From NCBI GenBank assembly GCA_027364875.1, contig DAHXON010000035.1:291-34206 (forward strand): a DNA stretch of 33,916 nucleotides. Reading direction: 5' to 3'. The notes beneath the pieces were generated by a model. It worked only from the letters and a program-made list of their open reading frames with translations, made no database searches and was not told where the DNA came from. Made by a program: the position numbers and the translations under genes. Origin of the DNA: Chloroflexota bacterium (GTDB lineage Bacteria > Chloroflexota > Limnocylindria > Limnocylindrales > CSP1-4). Positions 1 through 7,608 of the stretch are shown here, one piece after another. How positions within the stretch are numbered: position 1 is the stretch's first letter; every line of letters begins with the position of its first letter.

Positions 1-33
<33 letters not shown>

Positions 34-73
34 ACTTCCGCGTTCGGCGGCGAGGCCCTCAGCCGCGAAGCCG

Positions 74-862
74 TCAGCCGCCGTAGCGCCCGAAACCTGA
101 GGTGGCGATCGTTCGGCCGTCCGCGGTGATGCCGAACGCCTCGTGGCTGCCCCGGCGGGCAACCCATGCCGGGCCCGCGTGGCCCATCGCGAACGCCGCG
201 GTGGCGAAGGCGTCGGCATAGGTCAGGCTCGACCCCACGATCGTCAGGCTGACCAGGTCTGTGGCCGGCAGCCCCGTGTGCGGGTCCACGACGTGGGCGC
301 CGCGCTCGTATGTCCCCGAAGTGGCGATGGCCGCGTCATGGACCTCGACCACCGTCGCGACCCTGTCGCGTTCGAGCGGATGCTGGATGCCGATCCGCCA
401 TGGCTTGCCCGACCCGGGTTCAGGCGAGCCACGGGTGACGATGTCGCCGCCGCCGTTGACCGCGAAGTTGGCGCCGCCGGCGTCGATCAGCAGGAAGGCG
501 GCTTCCTCGACCGCCCAGCCCTTGACCACCCCGGTCGGATCGGGCAGACCGTCCCGCCGAAAGCGGCGGGCGTCGAAGTAGCCGTCGGTCAGCCGGGCGA
601 GCTCGTCGCACAGTCCCATGATCCAGCGGACGTCGGCGCTCGCGCCGTCCAGGTCGAGCGCACCGCTCATGAGGCGGCTGACCTCGCTGTCGGGCTTGTA
701 GGGCGAGAAGCGCCGGTCGATGTCGTGCAGGTAGTCGACCGCCCGATCGATCGCGGCGGCCTCCACGCCGGGGTCCCGGACGTCGAAGGTCACGACGGTG
801 CCCATGACGTGCTCGACGTGAGACAGGCGACCTGCGTGCCCACTGGCGACGCCCTCAGACAT
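74..862 (-). CDS. apbE: FAD:protein FMN transferase (ApbE family)
   Basis: 262-residue ApbE-family protein. The family transfers FMN from FAD onto a Thr/Ser of a target flavoprotein outside the cytoplasmic membrane. Visible family features are the N-terminal GTVVTFDV strand, the central GVVKGWAVE motif, NGGGDIVTRG, and the C-terminal SGTYERG, HVVDPHTGLP and TYADAFATAAFAMG segments, the last carrying the metal-binding Asp. No lipobox or clear signal peptide is seen; family members are often lipoproteins, so a cytoplasmic form or a missed upstream start is possible. The ATG overlaps the 3' end of the upstream FMN-binding gene by 8 bases, so the two are probably translationally coupled and act as modifier and target. 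The product is slightly shorter than many homologues (about 300-350 residues). Confidence 0.9.
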   Translation of the reverse strand: MSEGVASGHAGRLSHVEHVMGTVVTFDVRDPGVEAAAIDRAVDYLHDIDRRFSPYKPDSEVSRLMSGALDLDGASADVRWIMGLCDELARLTDGYFDARRFRRDGLPDPTGVVKGWAVEEAAFLLIDAGGANFAVNGGGDIVTRGSPEPGSGKPWRIGIQHPLERDRVATVVEVHDAAIATSGTYERGAHVVDPHTGLPATDLVSLTIVGSSLTYADAFATAAFAMGHAGPAWVARRGSHEAFGITADGRTIATSGFGRYGG

Positions 863-1352
863 TTGCCTGGACCAGCGCCGACTGCAGCGACTGGGCGAAG
901 CCCTGGCTGGTATAGGTGGCGCCCGAGACGGCGTTGATCTGCGCGCTCTGAGCCTGGAGGGCCTCCTGGATCAGGGTGGGAATGGCTGCCTGGCTGATCT
1001 GCGACGAGCGGCCGCTCGTCGGGTACTGGAGCATCTGGATAGCGGTGAGCTTGCCATTCGAGACGGTGATCTGGACCTGGATCGTGCCGTCGTAGGTCTG
1101 GACGGCCGTGCCGGTGTAGGTCCCCGATTTGGCGGCGCCCGATGTCGTGCTCGACGTCGTCCCCTGTGACGTGGTCTGTGTCGAGGTCGACCCAACGGTG
1201 GTGCCCGTGATGGCGCCGGCCGAGCTCGGTGCCTGGGCGACGGTGGCGCCGAGGGCGAGGTTCGCCGGCGCAGAGGGGGTCTTGAAGTTGAGCAGCAGGA
1301 TCAGCCCTACGGCCGTGAAGATGAGCGCGAAGGCTCCGCGCCTGGGAAGCAT
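855..1352 (-). CDS. Membrane-anchored FMN-binding domain protein
   Basis: 165 residues. Residues about 7-22 form a hydrophobic N-terminal membrane anchor. A Ser/Thr-rich linker follows (about 40-75), then a C-terminal FMN-binding domain of the NqrC/RnfG/PplA type starting near SGTYTGTAVQTYDG. The motif SGATYTS near the C-terminus is the family's flavinylation site, in which a Thr receives FMN through a phosphoester bond made by ApbE. The gene directly after it is apbE with an 8-base overlap, which supports an enzyme-substrate pair. The protein would sit outside the membrane as a small one-electron carrier. The ATG at 1352 is preceded by AGGAG with 7 bases of spacing, so the start is secure. 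The electron donor and acceptor are not encoded nearby. Confidence 0.85.
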   Translation of the reverse strand: MLPRRGAFALIFTAVGLILLLNFKTPSAPANLALGATVAQAPSSAGAITGTTVGSTSTQTTSQGTTSSTTSGAAKSGTYTGTAVQTYDGTIQVQITVSNGKLTAIQMLQYPTSGRSSQISQAAIPTLIQEALQAQSAQINAVSGATYTSQGFAQSLQSALVQANV

Positions 1353-1535
1353 TTCGGATCTCCTATCGGTCCGCTGGGCGCTCGGGGGCTCGCGACGAGC
1401 GCGGTCGAGGTGTGCGGATGGTGGAGCTGGCGGATGACTCGCAAGGTGTCATGGCCCGGCAGGCTAGGGCCGTTTCCTGTCGGTCTGATTACGGCTCCGT
1501 CCGTTGAGTTGATCCCGCGGCGCAGCGGCGCCGGC

Positions 1536-1574
1536 ACGCGGCCCCGACACGCGGCCCCGACACTCGGCCCGAAC
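1536..1574. repeat. 13-bp tandem repeat, about three copies
   Basis: Two perfect adjacent copies of ACGCGGCCCCGAC (1536-1548, 1549-1561) are followed by a third diverged copy (1562-1574). They lie in the 250-base gap between the FMN-binding gene and the small Cys-rich gene. No gene or clear promoter was recognised in the rest of 1353-1603. Confidence 0.6.
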
Positions 1575-1603
1575 GTGGGGCAGGGGAGGAGCGGGCCGGC
1601 CGA

Positions 1604-1897
1604 CTAGATGGTCGAGCCGCAGTCGGGGCAGGTGAGCTTGCTCAGGGTGCAGTCGAGGCCGCAGCTCCCGCCTCCGGCGCAGACGTCGCATCTCGGCTTG
1701 GCGTGCTCGGCGATTGGCTGGCCGCCGCAGCGGCAGACCCACGTTCCCTTGCCAAAGCGGCGCAGACGCTCCCCATCGGTCTGCATCAACCGGAATGGGC
1801 CACGGAACTCGACGACGGTAGGCACCCGCGCACGATACCAGGCGAGGCGTGGCGGCGTGCGAAGATGCGGGGAGCGAGCTGGCTCGCTCCCCGCCAT
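1604..1897 (-). CDS. Small Cys-rich protein, degenerate CDGSH-like / zinc-ribbon
   Basis: Up to 97 residues from the ATG at 1897. The segment RGPFRLMQTDGE...WVCRCGG looks like the first half of a CDGSH iron-sulfur domain, which normally continues C-x-C-x2-S-x3-P-x-C-D-G-x-H. Here CRCGGQ is followed by a longer spacer, then KPRCD, with Val-Cys-Ala in place of Gly-x-His. A Cys-rich tail follows (CAGGGSCGLDC and a terminal CPDCG knuckle). It may bind a cluster with altered ligands, or zinc. The start is doubtful: the first 12 or so codons lie inside a perfect hairpin that looks like the terminator of the upstream gene, so the in-frame GTG at 1825 is a better start (about 73 residues, keeping the whole Cys region). 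No good Shine-Dalgarno is seen at either start. Confidence 0.55.
   Translation of the reverse strand: MAGSEPARSPHLRTPPRLAWYRARVPTVVEFRGPFRLMQTDGERLRRFGKGTWVCRCGGQPIAEHAKPRCDVCAGGGSCGLDCTLSKLTCPDCGSTI
1868..1893 (-). terminator. Perfect 12-bp stem hairpin, probable terminator
   Basis: Arms CGGGGAGCGAGC (1868-1879) and GCTCGCTCCCCG (1882-1893) are perfect inverted repeats with a 2-base centre. They lie 35 bases after the stop codon of the ArsR-SRPBCC gene. The stem is very GC-rich. No U tract follows on the minus strand, so it may work as a pause or mRNA-end structure rather than a classical intrinsic terminator. Confidence 0.6.
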
Positions 1898-1927
1898 GGC
1901 GCGTGAGGGGCTATGCCACGCCCGCGG

Positions 1928-2698
1928 TCAAGCCTGGGTTTCGACCGGCGCGGCGATGACCAGCGGCTGGCCGGTCTCGAGAAGTGTCTTGAGGCCGGAG
2001 AGGATTTCGGACCAGCCGAACTCGACCTCGCGGAAGGTCTTGTTCTCGCTCGGGAACTCGTCGTGGGTGATCCGGAGGCGGCAGGTTTCGCCCATCTGCT
2101 CAATCTCCCAGGTCACCCGCGTCGGAGGCTCGGCCGCGAGCTCGGGGTCGTAGACCGCGCGGAAGCTGTGGACGAGCTTCTTTTCGGGCTCGACCTCGAT
2201 GATTCCGCAGTCCAGATTGACCTCGCCGTTTCGCGAGTACTCGAGCTTGGAGCCCGGTTGCCAGTCCGATCGGACGTCGGACCCGTAGAAGTAGAGCCTC
2301 GTTTCGGCGGGGTCGGTGATGGCGCGCCAGAGTCGTTCCGGCGTGGTTCGGATGTGGACCTCGTAGACATGCTTGGGTGCGGCGCCCATTGGTTCCTCCA
2401 GTCGGGACTTCAGCGCGCTCAGACGCGCGACCATCGGTTGGGCATAGCGGCTGATCCAGCGGTCGTGAATGAGCCGGATCGGAACGGGGTTGAGGTAATG
2501 GAGCTTGCGCCGGCCAACCCGTCTGGTGGTGAGCAGGCCGGCCTCCTCCAGGATTCGGAGGTGTTTCATGACTCCGAACCGACCCATCGGCAGGCCGCCC
2601 TGGAGCTCGCCGAGCGACTGGCCATCTCGCTCGAAAAGCCTGTCCAGCAGCAGCCTGCGGTTTGGATCCGCCAGCGCCTTGAACACCTCGTCGTCCAT
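1928..2698 (-). CDS. ArsR-type HTH regulator fused to SRPBCC (AHSA1-like) domain
   Basis: 256 residues with two domains. Residues about 1-95 form an ArsR winged helix (FKALADPNRRLLLDRL, then the recognition-helix region MGRFGVMKHLRILEEAGL). Residues about 108-250 form a START/SRPBCC domain of the AHSA1 type (VYEVHIRTTPERLWRAITDP, followed by WEIEQMGETCRLRITHDEF), a hydrophobic cavity that in this family usually binds small ligands. A one-protein ligand sensor that represses its own gene is the likely role; the ligand is unknown. No metal-binding Cys pair typical of ArsR metal sensors is seen. The promoter directly upstream carries a perfect inverted repeat between its -35 and -10. There is no Shine-Dalgarno, and the predicted transcript starts at about the ATG, so translation may be leaderless. 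Confidence 0.88.
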   Translation of the reverse strand: MDDEVFKALADPNRRLLLDRLFERDGQSLGELQGGLPMGRFGVMKHLRILEEAGLLTTRRVGRRKLHYLNPVPIRLIHDRWISRYAQPMVARLSALKSRLEEPMGAAPKHVYEVHIRTTPERLWRAITDPAETRLYFYGSDVRSDWQPGSKLEYSRNGEVNLDCGIIEVEPEKKLVHSFRAVYDPELAAEPPTRVTWEIEQMGETCRLRITHDEFPSENKTFREVEFGWSEILSGLKTLLETGQPLVIAAPVETQA

Positions 2699-2705
2699 GC
2701 CGGGG

Positions 2706-2735
2706 ACAATATGTGACTAATCAGTCACGTGTCAA
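2706..2735 (-). promoter_or_regulatory. Sigma-70-type promoter of the ArsR-SRPBCC gene
   Basis: Read on the minus strand, a perfect -35 TTGACA (2735-2730) is followed after 18 bases by TATTGT (2711-2706), or after 16 bases by CATATT (2713-2708). Each -10 option matches the consensus at 4 of 6 positions. The predicted transcription start falls within a base or two of the ATG at 2698, which gives a leaderless mRNA and agrees with the absence of a ribosome binding site. Confidence 0.65.
2713..2728. promoter_or_regulatory. Inverted-repeat operator within the promoter spacer
   Basis: GTGACT-AATC-AGTCAC is a perfect 6+6 inverted repeat placed between the -35 and -10 elements of the ArsR-SRPBCC promoter. 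Binding there would block RNA polymerase. Given the ArsR domain of the adjacent gene, autorepression is the simplest reading. Confidence 0.65.
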
Positions 2736-2846
2736 GATGAGTCTCGCGGCTCGGCGCCGCAGCCGGTTGGTAACTCCCGCGAAGGCGGCTGTCCTCCGCG
2801 GGCTCTTCCTGGCCTTCCGGGATGTCGCCCGCCGACTTCGCGAACC

Positions 2847-3092
2847 CGACCGATTGGGGCCTGTTACTCACGTCCGAGGTAAGCACCCGGGCCGGACGCC
2901 GGAGATTTGCGCCCGAGGTAAGGTTTCGACCGGTCGGGGGCCAGTTGCTTACGCCCGAGGTAAGCATCCGGGCCGGGCGCCGGGAATCTGCGTTCGTCGG
3001 CGCCAGGCCCGCCGCCCGTCTTCTCCGACGTCCGGCGTCGATGCCCGGGCCGCCCGCGCCACGTCGACCTCGAGCGTCGGCGCCAGGCCCGC
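2847..3092. repeat. Degenerate ~80-bp tandem repeat, about three units
   Basis: Unit A (2847-2911) and unit B (2927-2992) align over about 65 bases with one indel and share the core CCGAGGTAAGCA. They start 80 bases apart. The 18-base word CGTCGGCGCCAGGCCCGC occurs perfectly at 2995-3012 and again at 3075-3092, also 80 apart, so a third, more decayed unit is present. An extra CGCCCGAGGTAAGG core lies at 2910-2923. Unit B contains the hairpin GCTTAC-7 bases-GTAAGC (2947-2965). This fills much of the 600-base gap between the ArsR-SRPBCC gene and lepB. No gene is supported there. Confidence 0.75.
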
Positions 3093-3222
3093 GGGCCCGC
3101 TGTGGCGCAGCCGCTGAAGCTCCATTCCGGCCAGCGCCCCCTGACGCTGGTCCCGGTCCGCCGCCGTAGCGGAGGTGTTACCTTCTACGCTCCAGGACGC
3201 CGCTCGGCGTTCGCCGGGCGAT

Positions 3223-3241
3223 GCGCACTCCCAGTGTGCGC
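3223..3241. promoter_or_regulatory. Hairpin upstream of lepB
   Basis: GCGCAC (3223-3228) and GTGCGC (3236-3241) form an inverted repeat with a 7-base loop, 59 bases before the lepB start. It could be an operator or an mRNA leader hairpin. No -35/-10 pair is clear around it. Confidence 0.35.
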
Positions 3242-3299
3242 GGCTCGGGCCGATGAGACATCGCGGATTTCTTCCGCCCGCTGAGGGAAGCTGTACCGG

Positions 3300-3938
3300 A
3301 TGGTCCTACGCTGGCGCGGCTGTCTGCTCGAGATCCTCGAGACCGTCCTCCTTACCGTTGTCATCTTCTTCGTGTTCCAGCACTTCGTCGCCCAGCCATA
3401 CCAGATCGAGCAGGTCTCGATGGAGCCCACCGTCGAGCCCGGCCAGTACGTGCTCGTCGACAAGCTTTCGCCCAACTGGAGCGACTACAAACGCGGCGAC
3501 GTGATCGTCTTCGAGCCGCCAGCCGGCTACAGCGAGCAGGACGGCCAGAACATCCCGTTCATCAAGCGCGTGATCGGGGTCGCGGGCGACCGGGTGGCGA
3601 TCAAGGACAACGCGGTCTACGTCAACGGCGTCCAGCTTCATGAGCCGTACGTCTTCGACGGTCAGCCGACCACGCCTCTCACAAATCAGTCGAGCTGGGT
3701 CGTCCCGGCAGGGGATCTCTTCGTCATGGGCGATCACCGCGAGCAGTCGCAGGACTCGCGGGTCTTCGGTCCGATTCCCAAGTCCACGGTCATCGGCCGG
3801 GCTTGGCTGCGCTACTGGCCGTTCGACAAGCTCGGCATCATCGGCTCCGCCTCCTACGGCGCCATCCCGGACGCTCCGCCGGCCGGCGCGCCGGCTGCCT
3901 CGCCTTCGGCGGCATTGATCGGAGTGCCGGGTAGATGA
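3300..3938 (+). CDS. lepB: Signal peptidase I (first copy)
   Basis: 212 residues, type I signal peptidase, which cleaves signal peptides of secreted proteins at the outer face of the membrane. One N-terminal membrane segment (about 9-30) is followed by the catalytic Ser40 in the box SMEPT. The general-base Lys89 lies in the box IKRVIGVAGD, and the C-terminal box MGDHREQSQDSRVFG is also intact. The last 30 residues are Ala/Pro-rich and beyond the conserved core. The ATG at 3300 follows a GAGGGA element by about 12 bases. The stop codon overlaps an ATG for the next gene (ATGA at 3935-3938), as expected for a coupled operon. Confidence 0.92.
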   Translation: MVLRWRGCLLEILETVLLTVVIFFVFQHFVAQPYQIEQVSMEPTVEPGQYVLVDKLSPNWSDYKRGDVIVFEPPAGYSEQDGQNIPFIKRVIGVAGDRVAIKDNAVYVNGVQLHEPYVFDGQPTTPLTNQSSWVVPAGDLFVMGDHREQSQDSRVFGPIPKSTVIGRAWLRYWPFDKLGIIGSASYGAIPDAPPAGAPAASPSAALIGVPGR

Positions 3939-5169
3939 GGAGACGCACAAGACGCGCCGCGTAGACGTTGCGATCGTCGGGGGAGGAATCGTCGGCCTGG
4001 CGACCGCCTACCGGCTCCTCGAGCGTTGGCCCAACCTGGCCGTCGCCGTCCTCGAGAAGGAAGCCGAGCTGGCGAGCCATCAGTCCGGCCACAACAGCGG
4101 TGTGATCCACGCCGGCCTCTACTACGCGGCCGGGTCCAGGAAGGCGCTGCTGTGCCGCGAGGGCAAGGCGCTCGTGGAGGCCTTCTGCGCCGGGCACGGC
4201 ATTCCGGTTGAGCGTTGCGGCAAGCTCGTCGTGGCCGCCGACGAGCGCGAGCTGCCAGGCCTGGAAGAGATCGCCCGACGAGCGGAGGCGAACGGCGTGC
4301 CCGGGATCGCCCGCGTCGGGCCCGAGCGTATGGCCGAGATCGAGCCGCACGTTCGCGGGGTGGCCGGGATCCATTCGCCCGAGACCGCTGTCGTGGACTT
4401 CCGGCGGGTATCGCTGGCGTACGCCGACGAGGTTCGCACTCGCGGCGGTGAGATCCGGACGACCTGGGAGGTTACCGCGATCGAGCGGCGTCGGGCCGGC
4501 GCAGGAGAGGAGTTGATACTTCGCTCGCCGGCCGACGAGCTGGCCGCGGGCGCCGTTATCAGCTGCGCCGGCCTCTGGTCGGATCGCGTGGCCGCCTTCA
4601 CCGGGTCGTCGGGAACGCAGCGGATCGTCCCGTTCCGAGGCGACTACATGAAGGTCAGAGCGGGCGCGCGCCATCTGGTCCGGGGATTGATCTACCCGGT
4701 CAACGACCCGCGCTTCCCGTTCCTGGGCATACACCTCACCCGCCGCATCGACGGCGAAATCTGGGCCGGTCCGAACGCGGTCCTCGCCTTTGCCAGGGCC
4801 GGCTACTCCATCGGCGACGTCGTTCCTGCCGACCTCCTCGACACCTTGAGCTACCGCGGCTTCCTGCGACTGGCCTTCCGCTACTGGCAATCGTGGGCGG
4901 CCGAGATGGTGCGCGACATATGGCGGCCGGCGTTCGCGGCCGCGGTTCGCCGTTACGTGCCGGAGCTCCGCGACGAAGACCTGGAACCCGGCCCGTCGGG
5001 CGTGCGGGCACAATCGGTCCGCCTGGACGGTGAGATGGTCGACGATTTCTCGTTCGGAGGGTCCGGGCGGGTGCTGCACGTCCGGAACGCGCCCTCGCCG
5101 GCTGCCACGGCCTCGCTGGCGCTCGGCCGCGTTCTCGCCGAAATGGCGGAGAAGCGCTTCGACCTCTGA
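3935..5169 (+). CDS. lhgO: L-2-hydroxyglutarate oxidase-like FAD oxidoreductase, frameshift near start
   Basis: The frame from about 3961 to 5169 encodes about 402 residues. It has an N-terminal FAD Rossmann motif (VDVAIVGGGIVGLATAYRL), the segment HQSGHNSGVIHAGLYY, the central HSPETAVVDFRRV, and the C-terminal NAPSPAATASLALG. These match LhgO/L2HGDH-type DAO-superfamily enzymes, which oxidise L-2-hydroxyglutarate to 2-oxoglutarate and pass electrons on through FAD. The length matches the family. No ATG, GTG or TTG opens this frame before the Rossmann motif: the frame is closed by a TGA at 3916-3918. The expected start, an ATG at 3935 overlapping the lepB stop, lies in the next frame and hits TAG at 3962. 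A single missing base between 3935 and 3960 would restore it. The in-frame GTG at 4102 would delete the FAD-binding motif and is unlikely. Confidence 0.8.
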
Positions 5170-5231
5170 GCGGTGCCGCGCGGCCGGCGAGGGCGCGTTC
5201 GGCCGAGTGGCCGAGAGGAGCGGCGGCCGCC

Positions 5232-5864
5232 CTACACGGCCTGGGCCAGGTCGTTGTCTTCCGGCTTGCGGGCGACCAGGCGTTCCACGAGGCCGAGCAT
5301 CCGCCGCTCCAGGTATTCGACCTCCCTCTCCTCCGCGAGGATGTGCTCGAGCGGGTCGCGCAGCAGGTGATCGCCCTGGCATCGCACCGTGAGGGGCTCG
5401 GCGATTCTCTCGAGGCCGCGGATCACGAGCCGCGGGCTGCGCACGTGCTCGACCAGCGCTATCCGGCCGAGCGGTCGGAGAACGCGAACCGCTTCGGCGA
5501 TCGCGGCGCGATCGTTGGGGATCGTGCACAGCGAGAACGAGAAGAGCACCGTGTCGAAGTGTTCGTCGGGGTAGGGGAGCTCCGTCGCGTCGCCCAGCCA
5601 CAGGTTTGCCTCGCGCCCCAGCTCGCGGGCCCGCCGCCGGGCGCCTTCCAGCGCCACGGGGCTCAGCTCGATTGCGCTGAGGTGCACGCTCGACGAGTAG
5701 AAAGGTAGCGTCCTGCCGCGTCCGATGCCGACTTCCAGCGTTTCGCCGTAGGCCTGGCTGCAGAGCCAGCGCAGGTCCGCGCCGCCGGCCCGGGATCGCT
5801 CGTCTCCCGACCTCCGGTCGTAGATGAGCCGGATTCGCTCCGTCTCCTTCTTCTCGTCCGTCAT
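5232..5864 (-). CDS. Class I SAM-dependent methyltransferase (Methyltransf_11/UbiE-like)
   Basis: 210 residues. The SAM-binding motif I is LEVGIGRGRTLP (about residues 43-54). An acidic motif II follows in the segment LSAIELSPVALEGA, then motif III GDATELPYPDEHFDTVLFSFSL, and the post-motif RVLRPLGRIALVEHVRSP. This is the fold of small-molecule and quinone-type methyltransferases; the substrate cannot be read from sequence. It is divergent from the lipoprotein gene and convergent with lhgO. There is no clear Shine-Dalgarno, and a TACCTT element ends 6 bases before the ATG, so a leaderless transcript is possible. The short convergent gap 5170-5231 holds nothing I recognise. Confidence 0.85.
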   Translation of the reverse strand: MTDEKKETERIRLIYDRRSGDERSRAGGADLRWLCSQAYGETLEVGIGRGRTLPFYSSSVHLSAIELSPVALEGARRRARELGREANLWLGDATELPYPDEHFDTVLFSFSLCTIPNDRAAIAEAVRVLRPLGRIALVEHVRSPRLVIRGLERIAEPLTVRCQGDHLLRDPLEHILAEEREVEYLERRMLGLVERLVARKPEDNDLAQAV

Positions 5865-5921
5865 GGTGCAAAGGTACGTGACTCGCTAGGCTGTGAACAG
5901 AGTCGCAAGGAGGGTGATGCG

Positions 5922-7133
5922 ATGAGGCTTCGAGTGGCCGGGTGGCTTCGAGGGACCGGCCTCGCGCGAGGCGTGGCTGCCGGCTCGATACTGGCGGTCG
6001 TCGCCGCTTGCACGGCCGCGGGAACCGGCGGCACACCTGTCTCCGTGCCGTCAGCCCAGGTCTCGCCGCCGCCGAGCCTTGGCTCGTCGCCGGGGACCGG
6101 CATCGTGGCTCGCCTGCCCATGCCCCAGTGGTCGAACTTCTCATGGTCTCCGGATGGCGCATACCTGCTGATCGCTAATGCCTCCGGCAGCCGGGTGTAC
6201 GACCGGCACGGAGCCGCGACATCGTCCTTCGCGGGCGACCTGGGCTGGCTCGACGCCTCCAGCTTGCTAGACACGAGCGGCTCGATCCGGCCCGTACGCG
6301 GAGGCAACGCGACAGGCTACGTAGCCAACGCCGGGGTCGTGGCCAGCGGGCATGGGTCCGCGGCGATCATCGTCGCCAGGCCTGCCTGCGAGGGCGACCC
6401 TCTGGTCGACTGGTATCGCGACGGCGCATACCGGCGGACCGGCGAGCAGGTGACCCCTTTCGGCTGGTCGGCCGACGGCCGGTACATCGTCGAGGGCCAC
6501 CTGACGTGCAGCTCGATGGACGCCGAGCTGCATGGCTGGAAGGGCAAGGTGGACGTGGTCGACTTCGCGTCCGGCAAGACCCTGGCGAGCGTCGAGGGCG
6601 TCCGAGGCGAGATGGCGCTCAACCCATCGGGCACTTGGCTCGCCGCGCAATCGGACTCGGACGTGGAGATCGTGGACCTCGGCAGCGGGACCGTCGCGGT
6701 CGCGAAGGGGGTGCGTCTCCTCGCATGGACGAGCGATCACACCCTCGCCCTCCGCGGCGGCGAGACGCTCGAAGTCGCGGAGCTTCTCGGCGGGCTGCAT
6801 GTGACCACGCCCGAGCCGAGCGAGGTGCTCATTCCATCGCCAATCGATGGCCTCGCGCTCGGTATCGACGTTCACGGGAAGGCGATCGAGGTAAGGGGGC
6901 CGAGCGAAAGCCTGCTAGGGCTGCGCGGAGCTGACCTGACGATCGACGCCAACCCCGACCCCGCAGCCGACGAGCACCAGTCGACCAGGCTGGCGCCCGC
7001 CTACTGGTCGCCGGACGGTCGATTGCTTGCCCTGCCGAGCGCCGACGGGCTATCGATCGCGCTCATCTCGGTCGATCCCGATCGGCCGGCGGCGCCGAGC
7101 CCCTACGCCTCCAGCTCCTCACCGAGCAACTGA
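5922..7133 (+). CDS. Lipoprotein with WD40/TolB-like beta-propeller repeats
   Basis: 403 residues. The N-terminus has basic residues, a hydrophobic stretch, and the lipobox VAAC with Cys30 as the probable lipidated residue. A Pro/Ser/Gly-rich linker follows (about 31-60). The body carries WD40-like blade signatures such as FSWSPDGAYLL, FGWSADGRYIVEG and YWSPDGRLLAL, so a beta-propeller anchored outside the membrane is likely. Ligand and role are unknown. The ATG at 5922 is preceded by AGGAGGG with 7 bases of spacing. The 3' end overlaps the convergent hoxW gene by 31 bases. The 57-base divergent gap upstream must hold promoters for this gene and the methyltransferase. Confidence 0.8.
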   Translation: MRLRVAGWLRGTGLARGVAAGSILAVVAACTAAGTGGTPVSVPSAQVSPPPSLGSSPGTGIVARLPMPQWSNFSWSPDGAYLLIANASGSRVYDRHGAATSSFAGDLGWLDASSLLDTSGSIRPVRGGNATGYVANAGVVASGHGSAAIIVARPACEGDPLVDWYRDGAYRRTGEQVTPFGWSADGRYIVEGHLTCSSMDAELHGWKGKVDVVDFASGKTLASVEGVRGEMALNPSGTWLAAQSDSDVEIVDLGSGTVAVAKGVRLLAWTSDHTLALRGGETLEVAELLGGLHVTTPEPSEVLIPSPIDGLALGIDVHGKAIEVRGPSESLLGLRGADLTIDANPDPAADEHQSTRLAPAYWSPDGRLLALPSADGLSIALISVDPDRPAAPSPYASSSSPSN

Positions 7134-7608
7134 ACGACCGTATCGACGACCTCCGGCAGCGCTCGTTCGACGCGGGCCGTCAGCGCCTCGCCGACCGCCA
7201 GGGACTCGGGCCCGACGCCGACGACGAAGACCTCCGGCGAACCGCCATACAGGTCCGCGGCCATGGCCGCGAGGCTCGCCACGTCGACGTGATGGGTCAG
7301 GCTCGCGCCGCCCGACGCAGCGGGCGCGAGGCTCGTCCGGCGCCGGGACACGACTCCGGGCGCCAGCTCGGCATCGGCATCCACGAGCACGACGACATCC
7401 GCGCCCGCGAAGTCGACCGCCAGCTCGGGCGTGAGCTGCTGGACCCAGAAGACTCGGAGTCGGCCGGACGCGATGGCGTCAACCAGTCGGGGGTCGGCCT
7501 CCAGGCGTTCGACCGCCCGCAAGCCGACCCCGTCGTCGGTTCGAAGTACGTTCCCGATGCCCACCACCAGGCCGCGCCGCCGGGGCTGGCCTCCGGTGGG
7601 ATCCGCCA

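Noticed and set aside
2847-3092. 80-bp repeats as a CRISPR array
   Set aside because: The similarity spans most of each unit rather than short identical repeats with unique spacers, there are too few units, and no cas gene is nearby.
3838-6162. 774-codon minus-strand open frame across lepB, lhgO and the methyltransferase
   Set aside because: It overlaps three recognisable genes, has Arg/Pro-rich low-complexity translation and no family motif. It is a GC-rich shadow frame.
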